Counted from the stretch's first letter, positions 16,753 through 25,934 are shown. The stretch is DNA of 64,000 nt from Hydrogenoanaerobacterium saccharovorans (GCF_016901815.1 NZ_JACSNR010000001.1:62001-126000), one strand, 5' to 3'. A program made the numbers and translations. Notes: generated by a model from the sequence alone, not told the origin.

Positions 16753-18504
16753 TTGAGCAGCAATCTGATCAATTCCATCAACGGACCGGTTGTGACCATC
16801 AAGGGCCCCACCGATCTGACGATGCAGGAGATGGTCTATGTGGGCTCCAAGAAGCTGATCGGTGAGGTAATCTCCATCAGCGCGGAACGCACTACCATCC
16901 AGGTATATGAAACTACTACCGGCCTGCGGGTCGGTGAGGAGATCATCGGTACCGGCGCTCCCCTGTCCGCGACCCTGGGCCCCGGTATTATCTCCAATAT
17001 TTTCGACGGTATCGAGCGTCCTCTGGAGGACATCGAAAAGACCGACGGCGCATTCATCGGCACCGGCAGCAGCATCCCCTCCCTCGACCCCGAGCGCAAG
17101 TGGGATGTCACCATCAAGGTATCGGTGGGCGATGAACTGAGGGGCGGCGACATCTATGCCACCTGCCCCGAAACCCCGCTCATCGAGCACCGCTGCATGG
17201 TGCCCCCGAACCTGAGCGGGCGGGTTTCCGCTGTTATGACCAACGGTCAGTACACCGTCAACGACTGTGTTGTGAAGCTGGTGGACAAGGACGGCGTCGA
17301 GCATGAGCTCACCCTGTGCCAGAAGTGGCCGATCCGAGTAGAGCGCCCGATCCTCAAGCGGATGCCCATTGAGCGTCCTCTGATCACCGGTCAGCGTGTC
17401 ATCGACACCATGTTCCCCATCGCCAAGGGCGGCACCGCTGCCATCCCCGGCGGTTTCGGTACCGGTAAGACCATGACCCAGCACCAGCTGGCTAAGTGGT
17501 GCGATGCCGATATTATCGTCTATGTGGGCTGCGGCGAACGCGGCAACGAGATGACCCAGGTACTGAAGGAGTTCTCTGAGCTGATCGACCCCAAGAGCGG
17601 TCAGAAGCTCACTGCCCGTACCGTGCTCATCGCCAATACATCCAATATGCCCGTAGCTGCCCGTGAGGCATCCATCTACACTGGCATCACCCTGGCGGAA
17701 TACTACCGCGATATGGGTTACCATGTCGCCATCATGGCAGACTCCACCTCCCGTTGGGCCGAGGCTCTGCGTGAGATCTCCGGCCGTCTGGAGGAAATGC
17801 CCGCTGAAGAGGGCTTCCCGGCTTATCTGCCCTCCCGTATTTCCCAGTTCTATGAGCGTGCCGGCTACACTGTGTCCCTGAACGGCGCTGAGGGTTCTGT
17901 CACCATCATCGGTGCGGTATCTCCCCAGGGTTCCGACTTCTCCGAGCCGGTTACCCAGAACACCAAGCGTTTTGTACGCTGCTTCTGGGCTCTGGACAAG
18001 AGCCTGGCCTATGCCCGTCACTATCCCGCCATCAACTGGAACACCAGTTACAGCGAATATGTGGACACCCTCAACCGCTGGTACAGCGCCAATGTGGGCC
18101 GGGAATTCATGGCAGACCGTCAGCGGATCGCCACCCTGCTCCATGAGGAAAATGACCTGATGGAGATCGTCAAGCTCATCGGTTCCGATGTACTGCCTGA
18201 CGACCAGAAGCTGGTCATTGAAACCGCCAAGGTAATCCGTGTGGGCTTCCTGCAGCAGAACGCCTACCATGCCGAGGATACCTATGTACCGCTGGAAAAG
18301 CAGCTGGGCATGATGAAGGTAATCCTGTATCTCTACGACCAGTGCGCCGCTATGATCAAGAAGGGTCATGCCATTTCCGCCATTCTGGAAACCGGCATCT
18401 TCGGCGAAGTGGTCAAGATCAAGTACGATGTACCCAACAGCAAGCTGGAAATGCTGGACGATTACTACACCAAGATCGACCAGGCTCTGGCTGCCGTCAT
18501 TTAA
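16753..18504 (+). CDS. ntpA: V-type ATP synthase catalytic subunit A
   Basis: Catalytic ATPase subunit, 583 residues. Walker A reads G-G-F-G-T-G-K-T near residue 234, with the A-subunit-specific non-homologous insert between about 110 and 200, E-R-G-N-E-M near 261 and D-S-T-S-R-W near 332. The start is a TTG at 16753, backed by GGAGGTG exactly 7 bp upstream; no ATG or GTG gives a complete N-terminal barrel. Gap of 22 bp from subunit E. Confidence 0.95.
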   Translation: MSSNLINSINGPVVTIKGPTDLTMQEMVYVGSKKLIGEVISISAERTTIQVYETTTGLRVGEEIIGTGAPLSATLGPGIISNIFDGIERPLEDIEKTDGAFIGTGSSIPSLDPERKWDVTIKVSVGDELRGGDIYATCPETPLIEHRCMVPPNLSGRVSAVMTNGQYTVNDCVVKLVDKDGVEHELTLCQKWPIRVERPILKRMPIERPLITGQRVIDTMFPIAKGGTAAIPGGFGTGKTMTQHQLAKWCDADIIVYVGCGERGNEMTQVLKEFSELIDPKSGQKLTARTVLIANTSNMPVAAREASIYTGITLAEYYRDMGYHVAIMADSTSRWAEALREISGRLEEMPAEEGFPAYLPSRISQFYERAGYTVSLNGAEGSVTIIGAVSPQGSDFSEPVTQNTKRFVRCFWALDKSLAYARHYPAINWNTSYSEYVDTLNRWYSANVGREFMADRQRIATLLHEENDLMEIVKLIGSDVLPDDQKLVIETAKVIRVGFLQQNAYHAEDTYVPLEKQLGMMKVILYLYDQCAAMIKKGHAISAILETGIFGEVVKIKYDVPNSKLEMLDDYYTKIDQALAAVI

Positions 18505-18525
18505 CAAGGGAGGAGCGAGTAAAGT

Positions 18526-19941
18526 ATGAGTCTGAAAATTGTGGGACTTAGCGAGATCAACGGCCCCCTTGTAGCACTGGACGGCATCCATGGCGCCGGT
18601 TATGAGGAAATGGTGGAACTGGAACTCCAGGACGGCACCACCCGTACCGGTCGTATCGTGCAGATGGACGGTGACCGCTGCATCATCCAGGTATTCGAAG
18701 GTACCCGCGGTCTCTCCCTGCAGAACACCACTACCACCATTCTGGGACATCCTGTGGAGATGAGCCTCTCCAAGGAGCTGCTGGGCCGTGTTCTGAACGG
18801 CTCCGGCCGTCCCATCGATGGCCTGGGCGAGATCTACTGGGAAAAGAAGGAGGACATCAACGGCAAGCCGCTGAATCCTGTTTCCCGTACCTATCCCCGG
18901 AACTACATCAACACCGGTATTTCCGCCATCGACTGTCTGATGACCCTGATCCGCGGTCAGAAGCTGCCCATCTTCTCCGGTTCCGGTATGCAGCACAACA
19001 AGCTGGCTGCCCAGATCGTAAAGCAGGCCAACATCGCTGCTGAAGAGGGGCAGGAATTCGGTATCGTCTTTGCCGCCATGGGCGTTACCAACGACGTAGC
19101 CGACTACTTCCGCCGCAGCTTTGAGGAAACCGGCGTTATGGACCGGGTTGTCATGTTCCTCAACCTGTCCAATGACCCCATCATCGAGCGTATCCTCACC
19201 CCCAAGTGTGCCCTGACCACTGCCGAATATCTGGCCTTTGAGAAGGATATGCACATTCTGGTAATCATGACCGACATCACTTCCTACTGTGAAGCGCTGC
19301 GTGAGTTCTCCTCTTCCAAGGGCGAGATCCCCGGTCGTAAGGGCTACCCGGGCTATCTGTATTCCGACCTGGCTTCGCTCTATGAGCGCGCCGGTGTCAT
19401 CGATACCGCCAAGGGTTCGGTTACCCAGATCCCCATCCTGACCATGCCCAACGATGATATTACCCACCCGGTTCCGGACCTCACCGGTTATATCACCGAG
19501 GGTCAGATCGTTCTGGACCGCTCGCTGGATCAGAACGGCATCTATCCGCCTATCTCGGTACTGCCCTCCCTGTCCCGTCTGATGAAGGACGGCATCGGTG
19601 AAGGCTATACCCGTGCCGACCACTCGGCAGTATCCAACCAGCTCTTTGCCTCCTACGCCAAGGTACAGGATGCCAAGGCTCTGGCTTCGGTTATCGGTGA
19701 AGAGGAGCTGTCCGCTTCGGATAAGCTCTACATGGACTTCGGCAAGGCCTTCGAGCACTACTTCCTCGACCAGGGCTTTGATACCGACCGCACCATCGAC
19801 GAAACCCTGGATCTGGGCTGGGATCTGCTTTCTATCCTGCCCCAGAGCGAGCTGGACCGTGTGGACAACAAACTGCTGGAGGAGAAATATCACCCGGAAC
19901 GGGGCGCCGCACTGCTTAAAGAGATGCGGGGTGAGGCATAA
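18526..19941 (+). CDS. ntpB: V-type ATP synthase regulatory subunit B
   Basis: Non-catalytic partner of A in the A3B3 crown, 471 residues. It has the ATPase fold without a usable Walker A (G-S-G-M-Q-H-N-K near residue 150), followed by [10 protein letters not shown] and the [13 protein letters not shown] motif near 265-280 typical for subunit B. ATG follows GGGAGGAG. Its TAA stop overlaps the subunit D start by one base (TAATG). Confidence 0.96.
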   Translation: MSLKIVGLSEINGPLVALDGIHGAGYEEMVELELQDGTTRTGRIVQMDGDRCIIQVFEGTRGLSLQNTTTTILGHPVEMSLSKELLGRVLNGSGRPIDGLGEIYWEKKEDINGKPLNPVSRTYPRNYINTGISAIDCLMTLIRGQKLPIFSGSGMQHNKLAAQIVKQANIAAEEGQEFGIVFAAMGVTNDVADYFRRSFEETGVMDRVVMFLNLSNDPIIERILTPKCALTTAEYLAFEKDMHILVIMTDITSYCEALREFSSSKGEIPGRKGYPGYLYSDLASLYERAGVIDTAKGSVTQIPILTMPNDDITHPVPDLTGYITEGQIVLDRSLDQNGIYPPISVLPSLSRLMKDGIGEGYTRADHSAVSNQLFASYAKVQDAKALASVIGEEELSASDKLYMDFGKAFEHYFLDQGFDTDRTIDETLDLGWDLLSILPQSELDRVDNKLLEEKYHPERGAALLKEMRGEA

Positions 19942-20612
19942 TGGCACAGCAGGTCTTTCCCACCAAAGGTAATCTGATCGCCACCAAAAAGACCCTGGCG
20001 CTCTCCACCATGGGCTATGACCTCATGGATAAGAAGCGCAATATCCTCATCCGGGAGATGATGGGTCTGGTGGATCAGGCTCAGAAGCTCCGCAACGAAG
20101 TGGATGAGATCTTCGATCAGGCCTATGCTGCCCTGCGCAACGCCAATATCACCCTGGGTATGATCAACGAGATCGCCGAAAGCGTTCCGCTGGACGACGG
20201 CATCACCATTGGTTACCGCAGTGTTATGGGCGTGGATATTCCCATCATCAAGTATGAGAAGAAGCCGGTGGTCCTCTCCTACGGCCTCTATGACAGCAAC
20301 TCCCAGCTGGACTATGCCTTCATGTGCTTCCAGCGGGTAAAGGAGATCTCCATCACCCTGTCGGAGATCGAAAATGCTGCTGCCGGACTGTCCGACGCCA
20401 TCGTCAAGACCCAGCGCCGGGCCAACGCCCTGAAGAATGTGGTGATCCCCAATCTGGAGAGTACGGTAAAGTTCATTTCCGACTCGCTGGATGAAAAGGA
20501 CCGGGAAGAGTTCTCCCGTCTGAAGGTCATCAAGGCACAGAAAACAGCCAAGGCCAAGCGTCTGGCTGCTGCCCAGGCTGAGGCTGCCAAAGCTGAAGCT
20601 GTCGGAGAATAA
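19941..20612 (+). CDS. ntpD: V-type ATP synthase subunit D
   Basis: Central rotor shaft, 223 residues; long N- and C-terminal helices forming an antiparallel coiled coil (P-T-K-G-N-L-I near residue 6 is conserved). The tail is Ala/Lys/Glu-rich. Translationally coupled to B by the TAATG overlap and closed by a strong terminator. It ends the operon. Confidence 0.95.
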   Translation: MAQQVFPTKGNLIATKKTLALSTMGYDLMDKKRNILIREMMGLVDQAQKLRNEVDEIFDQAYAALRNANITLGMINEIAESVPLDDGITIGYRSVMGVDIPIIKYEKKPVVLSYGLYDSNSQLDYAFMCFQRVKEISITLSEIENAAAGLSDAIVKTQRRANALKNVVIPNLESTVKFISDSLDEKDREEFSRLKVIKAQKTAKAKRLAAAQAEAAKAEAVGE

Positions 20613-20620
20613 CACAATAT

Positions 20621-20656
20621 AAAAAATCCCCTGTGAAAACTCACAGGGGATTTTTT
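20621..20656. terminator. Bidirectional terminator of V-ATPase and beta-helix genes
   Basis: AAAAAATCCCCTGTGA (20621-20636) and TCACAGGGGATTTTTT (20641-20656) pair perfectly around a 4-nt loop, between convergent genes. Confidence 0.96.
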
Positions 20657-20667
20657 ATTGTATCTAT

Positions 20668-22365
20668 TTACCGTCCGGTATTGGGGTTGGTCTTATTTTC
20701 ATCAGCAGGCTTGGAGGAATCCTCCTCATCGCCCGGAGTTTCGGTAAGCAGCTCGGTCTCGAGCTCCTCAAACTCATACCAGATCTTGTCGATGGAACCA
20801 ATCTCCAGGCCGTTGACCTTATAGGTCACGCCATTCTTGCGGATCTTGAGGGTGATGTCTCTTCCCTTCAGCTCACGGGCTACGCTCGCGGGGAAGTAGG
20901 GCAGGCCGGTGGCACTCATCTCAATGGTTTCACCGAATTCTTCGTCTTCGATCAGTTTGGCGATCTCTTTCTTCACTTCGTCCCACTTCTCGTTGCCGTA
21001 GTAATCGCCATACTCCTGGCTTTCGGTTGCTCCGGTGTCCGGAGTTTCCGGCACAGCTTCGCTGTATTTGTAGCTTGCGGATGCACTCTCCGATGTTACG
21101 GTTTGATAGCTTGCAACAACTTCAACAGAATAGGTGGTATATTCATCTGCAGTCAGCGTTGCACTGGTTTCACCGTCCAGCATTGTGCCGTTTTTGTACC
21201 ACTGATAAGTAAACACAGCTTCTGCCAGCGGATGGGAAGCATTGGCTGTAAGCACATTGCCGGAAGCAGTAATTTCTACCTCAGGAACAGCGATTCCTTC
21301 GGCAGGCAGATACTCACTGACATCATCGCCATTAAAATTACCGCCAGTAATCTGGATGCTGGGATTGGGATTGCCATAGCTGGGGACATTAATAGTACCG
21401 ACACTGATATCAAAGGTACCGCCAGAAATGTTGACAGCAGCCGTATCTTCTGCGTGAACGCCATATTTACCGGAAATGGTACCTCCGCTGATATTGATTG
21501 AAGATGTTTCACCGCCGGAAACCGCATAGCTTCCGCTGGTGGACAATTTACCGCCTTCAACATTGAGGACTGTATTTTCCTGAACCTGCACAGCATAGCT
21601 GGAGGATTCGATCTCTGCTGTACCTCCGATTGTAACGGTAGCACCCTTATAAAGCTGGATTGCACCGCTCGCACCGCCAGTATGGGTCAGTGTTCCACCG
21701 GTCATGGTAAACTGGATGGAGTCCGGATCTCCATAGTTGGAGATATACACACCTGTACGTCCATCACTCCGCATATCACCGTCTGTAATTTTAACCACTG
21801 TGCCGCTTCCGCGTACGCCAAGAACGTTGTCTTTAGTACTGATCAGAGAGCCTCCGGATATTTTGATGGTGGAATTCGTGGCTGAATCATAGATATCCAC
21901 TGTCTCCAGGGTGGTACGAATGGTGCCGCTCTTCAGTTCAAAAGAACTGCCGGAACCTTTGAGCTGAATTCCATATCCATAGGAGCCATCTGTGACATCA
22001 ATTTTGCCATTGCCCTTGGAATCCTCTATGGTCAGAGATCCCCCATTGATCACAAATATAAAGTGATTTAATCCTCCATAACTCTTGGTAATTGTACATC
22101 CATTCAGATCCAGCACGACATCTTCCCGGATGACAATGTCATATCTGCGATCCATGGTAATATCGCCGCCAAGCTTGACCTTACCGCCAGCTTCCAGCGC
22201 AGACTTCAGCCCGTCTGCATTTGTAACAGCAACCTCAGTATCACCGTTTTCCAATACAACAGCTGCAGAGCCGCTTCCATCAGTTCCATCCGCAAAAGCA
22301 ACTGTCAGTCCGGAAACACTCATCAGTGCTGCCAACACAAGCGCGAGTAACTTTTTCTTGTTCAT
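20668..22365 (-). CDS. Secreted right-handed beta-helix repeat protein
   Basis: 565 residues. Signal peptide M-N-K-K-K-L-L-A-L-V-L-A-A-L..A-F-A-D (cut near residue 24), then about 300 residues of short Gly/Ser/Thr-rich repeats with recurring I-S-G-G-T and T-I-G-G patterns, typical of a parallel beta-helix. An Ig-like module (T-Y-Q-W-Y-K-N-G) covers about 385-450, followed by an acidic region. The protein stops at N-P-N-T-G-R. That resembles an N-P-x-T-G sorting motif but lacks a membrane anchor after it. Start: GGAGG 9 bp upstream of ATG 22365; 18 upstream in-frame codons have no RBS. Its promoter contains a slippage-prone G tract. Role unknown; adhesion or polysaccharide binding would fit. 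Confidence 0.8.
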   Translation of the reverse strand: MNKKKLLALVLAALMSVSGLTVAFADGTDGSGSAAVVLENGDTEVAVTNADGLKSALEAGGKVKLGGDITMDRRYDIVIREDVVLDLNGCTITKSYGGLNHFIFVINGGSLTIEDSKGNGKIDVTDGSYGYGIQLKGSGSSFELKSGTIRTTLETVDIYDSATNSTIKISGGSLISTKDNVLGVRGSGTVVKITDGDMRSDGRTGVYISNYGDPDSIQFTMTGGTLTHTGGASGAIQLYKGATVTIGGTAEIESSSYAVQVQENTVLNVEGGKLSTSGSYAVSGGETSSINISGGTISGKYGVHAEDTAAVNISGGTFDISVGTINVPSYGNPNPSIQITGGNFNGDDVSEYLPAEGIAVPEVEITASGNVLTANASHPLAEAVFTYQWYKNGTMLDGETSATLTADEYTTYSVEVVASYQTVTSESASASYKYSEAVPETPDTGATESQEYGDYYGNEKWDEVKKEIAKLIEDEEFGETIEMSATGLPYFPASVARELKGRDITLKIRKNGVTYKVNGLEIGSIDKIWYEFEELETELLTETPGDEEDSSKPADENKTNPNTGR

Positions 22366-22436
22366 ACTTTTTCCTCCTTCAATTTTTGATAAATGCAGTC
22401 CGCAGGCCGCAAACTGCAAATACTTTATTTAATGTG

Positions 22437-22465
22437 ATTATACCCCCCCCCCGGCATTTTGTCAA
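22437..22465 (-). promoter_or_regulatory. Consensus promoter with homopolymer in the spacer
   Basis: On the minus strand TTGACA (22460-22465) and TATAAT (22437-22442), both perfect consensus, are separated by 17 bp of which 10 are G (complement of 22443-22452). The nearest downstream gene is the beta-helix protein. Confidence 0.88.
22443..22452. repeat. C10/G10 homopolymer tract
   Basis: Ten consecutive C on the plus strand, the longest G/C homopolymer noticed in the window, positioned between the -10 and -35 boxes of the beta-helix gene. Confidence 0.97.
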
Positions 22466-22524
22466 CTATGTGTATTCTGCAAGATTTCTATGCCAACCTG
22501 CACGCTTCTGCCCTGATTTGCAGA

Positions 22525-22553
22525 TTGACTTTCCGATCAAATTGCTGTATTAT
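22525..22553 (+). promoter_or_regulatory. Sigma-A promoter of the thiamine-uptake operon
   Basis: TTGACT (22525-22530), 17-bp spacer, TATTAT (22548-22553), placing the start of transcription about 15-20 bp before the TPP riboswitch. Confidence 0.85.
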
Positions 22554-22576
22554 ATTCCTGTTAACGACAAAACACA

Positions 22577-22689
22577 ATAGCCAGGGGCGCTGGGAGATCA
22601 TTCCCGGCTGTGATTGGCGCGAAACGCAGCGCCATGTCCCTTGGTGGGAAACCACCTGAACCTGATCCGGATAATGCCGGCGGAGGTAT
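22577..22689 (+). ncRNA. TPP riboswitch (THI element)
   Basis: The aptamer shows the class-defining blocks: AGGGGCGC at 22583-22590, GCTGTGA (variant of GCTGAGA, changed only at the flipped-out A position) near 22607, CCCTT, then ACCTGATCCGG-ATAATGCCGGCGGAGG at 22659-22686. P1 is short (ATAGCC/GGTAT with one bulge). It precedes an intrinsic terminator and a thiamine-type ABC operon, so ligand binding should favour termination. Confidence 0.93.
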
Positions 22690-22728
22690 GCGCTTTTGCT
22701 CCTTTGGGAGACAAAACACAAAATTCTT

Positions 22729-22758
22729 TCCGCTGCGGCAGTCCGCGGCGGATTTTTT
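22729..22758 (+). terminator. Riboswitch-controlled terminator
   Basis: TCCGCTGCGG (22729-22738) and CCGCGGCGGA (22743-22752) with one G-T pair and a CAGT loop, then TTTTTT. It lies 40 bp after the aptamer and 76 bp before the first gene, forming the expression platform. Confidence 0.93.
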
Positions 22759-22834
22759 ATTTGTCCCGGAACTGTCTGCGGAATACGGCCATGCGTGTCT
22801 GTCGGACAAAAATTTCAAAGGAGTTGTTTTAACA

Positions 22835-23131
22835 ATGAACGCAAGTCTCGCAATCCAGATCCTCCCCAAGGTACAGGGCGATGAAGAAGTATGCCGTGTT
22901 GTGGATGAAGTAATCGCTTACATCCAGTCCACCGGTCTGCACTGCTTTGTAGGCCCCTGTGAAACCGCTGTGGAAGGTGATTTCGACACCATTATGGAGA
23001 TCGCCAAGCAGTGCCATCTGGTGGCTATCAAGGCCGGCGCTCCCAGTGTCAGCTCGTATCTGAAGATCAGCTACCGTCCTGAAGGCGAGGTTCTCACCAT
23101 TGACAAGAAGACATCCAAGTATCACCAGTAA
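22835..23131 (+). CDS. Thiamine-binding-fold protein (MTH1187/YkoF family)
   Basis: 98 residues, ferredoxin-like fold of the thiamine-BP/DUF77 family, proposed to bind thiamine or its HMP precursor in the cytoplasm. Typical start N-A-S-L-A-I-Q-I-L-P and a C-F-V-G-P-C-E-T-A-V-E-G-D-F-D segment near residues 35-50. AAAGGAG lies 11 bp upstream. The 3' end overlaps the permease gene by 32 bp. The TPP riboswitch upstream fixes the pathway as thiamine uptake or salvage. Confidence 0.87.
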   Translation: MNASLAIQILPKVQGDEEVCRVVDEVIAYIQSTGLHCFVGPCETAVEGDFDTIMEIAKQCHLVAIKAGAPSVSSYLKISYRPEGEVLTIDKKTSKYHQ

Positions 23132-23876
23132 GCTGGCACCGGCTGTCCTCATTGCCGTATTGCTGGCAGTCTGGCAGCTCTGTTCCGATCTGGGAGTGGT
23201 GCCCAAATTCATGCTGCCCTCTCCCACGGATGTAGTAACCGCCTTTGTGGAGGATTTCCCTGCCCTTATGACCCATGCCCGGGTCTCGCTCTCTGAGGCC
23301 TTCCTGGGTCTGGGCACCGCTGTGATCCTCTCCTTTGTGGTAGCCTTCCTCATGGATCAGTTCCGGGTGGTACGGGAAGCCGTCTATCCCCTGCTGATCC
23401 TCACCCAGACTGTCCCCACTGTGGCAATCGCGCCGCTGCTGGTACTCTGGCTGGGCTATGGAATCCTGCCCAAGGTGGTACTCATTGTCATCACCTGCTT
23501 CTTCCCCATGACCATCGGTCTGCTCAGCGGCTTTGCCTCCGCTGACCCCGACTTTATCCACATGATGCGGGCTATGGGCGCTTCGAACTGGCAGATTTTC
23601 CGCTATGTGAAGCTCCCCTCCTCCGCGGAACAGTTCTTCTCGGGACTGCGCATCTCCGCCTCCTATTCGGTGGTGGGCGCTGTCATCTCGGAATGGCTGG
23701 GCGGCTTTGAAGGCCTGGGCGTCTATATGATGCGGGTGAAAAAATCCTATGCCTTTGACAAAATGTTCGCTGTGATCTTCCTGATCTCGGTGATCAGCCT
23801 GATCCTCATCAAGGCGGTGGACCTGCTCAAGAAAAAGTCCATGCCCTGGAACCTGATCCACTCCGGCGAACACTGA
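23100..23876 (+). CDS. ABC transporter permease, ThiX-like
   Basis: 258 residues, about six membrane helices, with the BPD-type EAA loop near residues 160-180 (M-R-A-M-G-A-S-N-W-Q-I-F-R-Y-V-K-L-P) that docks the ATPase. The start is a TTG at 23100 inside the previous gene; no better start preserves the first helix, so translation is probably coupled. NitT/TauT/SsuC permease family by sequence; the riboswitch and neighbours point to a thiamine precursor such as formylaminopyrimidine or HMP. Confidence 0.87.
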   Translation: MTRRHPSITSKLAPAVLIAVLLAVWQLCSDLGVVPKFMLPSPTDVVTAFVEDFPALMTHARVSLSEAFLGLGTAVILSFVVAFLMDQFRVVREAVYPLLILTQTVPTVAIAPLLVLWLGYGILPKVVLIVITCFFPMTIGLLSGFASADPDFIHMMRAMGASNWQIFRYVKLPSSAEQFFSGLRISASYSVVGAVISEWLGGFEGLGVYMMRVKKSYAFDKMFAVIFLISVISLILIKAVDLLKKKSMPWNLIHSGEH

Positions 23877-23903
23877 TCCTCACAATCAAGGAGATAGATT
23901 ATC

Positions 23904-24917
23904 ATGAAAAAAAGACTGCTTGCCCTGATGCTGGCAGCTGCCGCAGCTCTGTCGCTGTCCGGCTGCTCGGGTCAGGAGAATAATTCCTCCACTGCTGAAA
24001 ACAGCGGCAGTGAAGAACTCACCAAGGTGTCCATCGTTCTGGACTGGACCCCCAACACCAACCACACCGGCCTGTATGTGGCCCAGAAGATGGGTTACTA
24101 TGAGGAAGCCGGTCTGGAGGTGGAGATCCTGCCGGCTCCCGAGGGCGGTTCCTCGGCACTGGTTGCCGCTGGCGGCGCTGACTTCGGCATCGACGCACAG
24201 GATACCCTGGCTCCTGCCTTTGTAGGAGAGGATGCCCTGCCTGTAACCGCGGTTGCAGCCCTGATCCAGCACAATACCTCCGGTATCATCTCGCTGGCTT
24301 CGGACAACATCCAGTCCCCCAAGGATCTGGAAGGCAAGACCTATGCCACCTGGGAAAACCCTGTGGAACAGGCTGTCATCAAGAGCCTGATGGAGGCTGA
24401 CGGCGGTGACTTCTCCAAGCTGAACCTGGTTCCCAGCACTGTTTCGGATGTCATCACAGCACTCAACACCAACATTGACACCGTGTGGATCTTCTATGCG
24501 TGGGATGGCGTTGCCACTGAGCTCAAGGGCTATGACACCAACTTCATGGACTTTGCCAAGCTCAACACCACCTTTGACTACTACACCCCCATCATCATCG
24601 CCAACAATGATTTCCTGGCTGAGAACCCTGACACAGCCAAGGCATTCCTGGCTGCCACAGCCAAGGGCTATGAGTATGCCATCGAGAACCCCGACGCTGC
24701 CGCAGATATCCTGCTGGAAGCTGCTCCGGAGCTCGATCCTGAGATTGTCAAGGCTTCCCAGGAGTGGCTGGCAGACCAGTACATTGCCGACGCTGAAAAG
24801 TGGGGCTATATCGATCCGGCCCGCTGGGATGGCTTCTATACCTGGCTGACCGAAAACAACCTGGTGGATGGCGAACTCCCTGCCGGCACCGGTTACTCCA
24901 ATGACTATCTGGCATAA
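23904..24917 (+). CDS. ABC substrate-binding lipoprotein, ThiY/NMT1-like
   Basis: 337 residues. Lipoprotein signal with lipobox L-S-G-C (Cys 22), a Ser/Glu-rich linker, then the NMT1/THI5-like fold starting V-S-I-V-L-D-W-T-P-N-T-N-H-T-G-L-Y-V-A near residue 43, a stretch characteristic of pyrimidine-precursor binding proteins. Extracytoplasmic, membrane-anchored. AAGGAGA precedes ATG 23904. Operon position between permease and ATPase. Confidence 0.9.
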   Translation: MKKRLLALMLAAAAALSLSGCSGQENNSSTAENSGSEELTKVSIVLDWTPNTNHTGLYVAQKMGYYEEAGLEVEILPAPEGGSSALVAAGGADFGIDAQDTLAPAFVGEDALPVTAVAALIQHNTSGIISLASDNIQSPKDLEGKTYATWENPVEQAVIKSLMEADGGDFSKLNLVPSTVSDVITALNTNIDTVWIFYAWDGVATELKGYDTNFMDFAKLNTTFDYYTPIIIANNDFLAENPDTAKAFLAATAKGYEYAIENPDAAADILLEAAPELDPEIVKASQEWLADQYIADAEKWGYIDPARWDGFYTWLTENNLVDGELPAGTGYSNDYLA

Positions 24918-24932
24918 AGGCGGAACACTCGG

Positions 24933-25673
24933 ATGAAACTGGAAACCCGTGGGATCACCAAGAGCTTTGACGGCACACGCATCATTGAGGACATCAGCAT
25001 CACCCTGGGTGAAGGGGAGCTGGTGTGTCTGCTGGGCGTGAGCGGCGGCGGCAAAACCACCCTGTTCAACATCATTGCCGGCCTGTCCAAACCGGACAGC
25101 GGTCAGGTGCTGATCGACGACGAGGATGTCACCGGAAAGCCCGGTCATGTGAGCTATATGCTCCAGAAGGATCTGCTGCTGCCCTTCCGCAAGGTGGCGG
25201 ACAATGTGGCCCTGCCGCTGGAGCTTGCCGGCACCGACCGCAAAACAGCCCGGGCAGAAGCCATGCGCTACTTTGAACAGTTCGGCCTTCAGGGGACTGA
25301 GGACCGCTACCCGGCCCAGCTTTCGGGCGGTATGCGGCAGCGGGCTGCCCTGCTGCGCACCTATCTGTTCGGCAAGAGCGTCGCCCTGCTGGATGAGCCC
25401 TTCTCTGCCCTGGATACCATTACCAAATCGGCGATCCACCGGTGGTACCTGGATGTGATGGAACAGATCCATCTCTCGACCCTCTTCATCACCCATGATA
25501 TTGATGAGGCGATCCTGCTCTCGGACCGGATCTATATCCTGTCCGGGCGTCCGGGACATATCACCGATGAGATCCATATCAATGTACCCAAGCCCAGAGC
25601 CGGTGATTTTACCCTGACACCGGAATTTCTCGCGTACAAACGCCAGATCATTGAAGCTATGCATTTAAGCTAA
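24933..25673 (+). CDS. ABC transporter ATP-binding protein, ThiZ-like
   Basis: 246 residues. Walker A G-V-S-G-G-G-K-T-T near residues 36-44, Q-loop M-L-Q-K-D-L near 78, signature L-S-G-G-M-R-Q-R near 131, Walker B V-A-L-L-D-E-P near 152, H-loop I-T-H-D-I near 188. It energises the adjacent permease. Starts 15 bp after the binding protein behind AAGGCGG and is followed by a terminator. Confidence 0.92.
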   Translation: MKLETRGITKSFDGTRIIEDISITLGEGELVCLLGVSGGGKTTLFNIIAGLSKPDSGQVLIDDEDVTGKPGHVSYMLQKDLLLPFRKVADNVALPLELAGTDRKTARAEAMRYFEQFGLQGTEDRYPAQLSGGMRQRAALLRTYLFGKSVALLDEPFSALDTITKSAIHRWYLDVMEQIHLSTLFITHDIDEAILLSDRIYILSGRPGHITDEIHINVPKPRAGDFTLTPEFLAYKRQIIEAMHLS

Positions 25674-25684
25674 ATATCCTCCCG

Positions 25685-25724
25685 AAATCTCGTGCAGAAT
25701 CAGAATTTTGCACGAGATTTTATT
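25685..25724 (+). terminator. Terminator of the thiamine-uptake operon
   Basis: AAATCTCGTGCA (25685-25696) pairs with TGCACGAGATTT (25709-25720), with further A-T pairing toward the loop and a T-rich tail. Confidence 0.9.
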
Positions 25725-25730
25725 TTGCAC

Positions 25731-25759
25731 TGGACAAAAGTTCACTTTCATGATATGAT
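25731..25759 (+). promoter_or_regulatory. Sigma-A promoter of the lysine-responsive operon
   Basis: TGGACA (25731-25736), 17-bp spacer, TATGAT (25754-25759); transcription would start a few bases before the riboswitch P1. Confidence 0.82.
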
Positions 25760-25772
25760 TTCGTAAAAAGTT

Positions 25773-25934
25773 GATAGAGGCGCGGCCGCGATGAGTATCC
25801 GTGGGGAGAAGACATTCTGTGATCCCGGAGAAAGGCAGAGCCGCCGAAATGTATCAGCCGGTAAGCTGATATGTTGGGGTATGGAGAAAGACTTCATACA
25901 CTCCCGTCCTGGTATACAGGGCGGAGGCGCTATC
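25773..25934 (+). ncRNA. Lysine riboswitch (L box)
   Basis: P1 is GATAG (25773-25777) with CTATC (25930-25934). Inside are the family blocks AGAGGCGC at 25776-25783, ATGAGTATCC near 25791, GGAGAAAG..GCCGCCGAA at about 25829-25848 and GGGCGGAGGCGC before P1 3'. The order and spacing match known lysC-leader aptamers, with long P2 and P4 arms. A terminator follows after 22 bp, so lysine should switch the operon off. Confidence 0.92.

Noticed and set aside
16735-19947. A 1070-codon open frame on the minus strand
   Set aside because: Antisense to the V-ATPase A and B genes, low-complexity, no recognisable domain.
22610-22834. N-terminal extension of the thiamine-binding protein
   Set aside because: It would translate the TPP riboswitch and terminator; ATG 22835 with its RBS is the real start.
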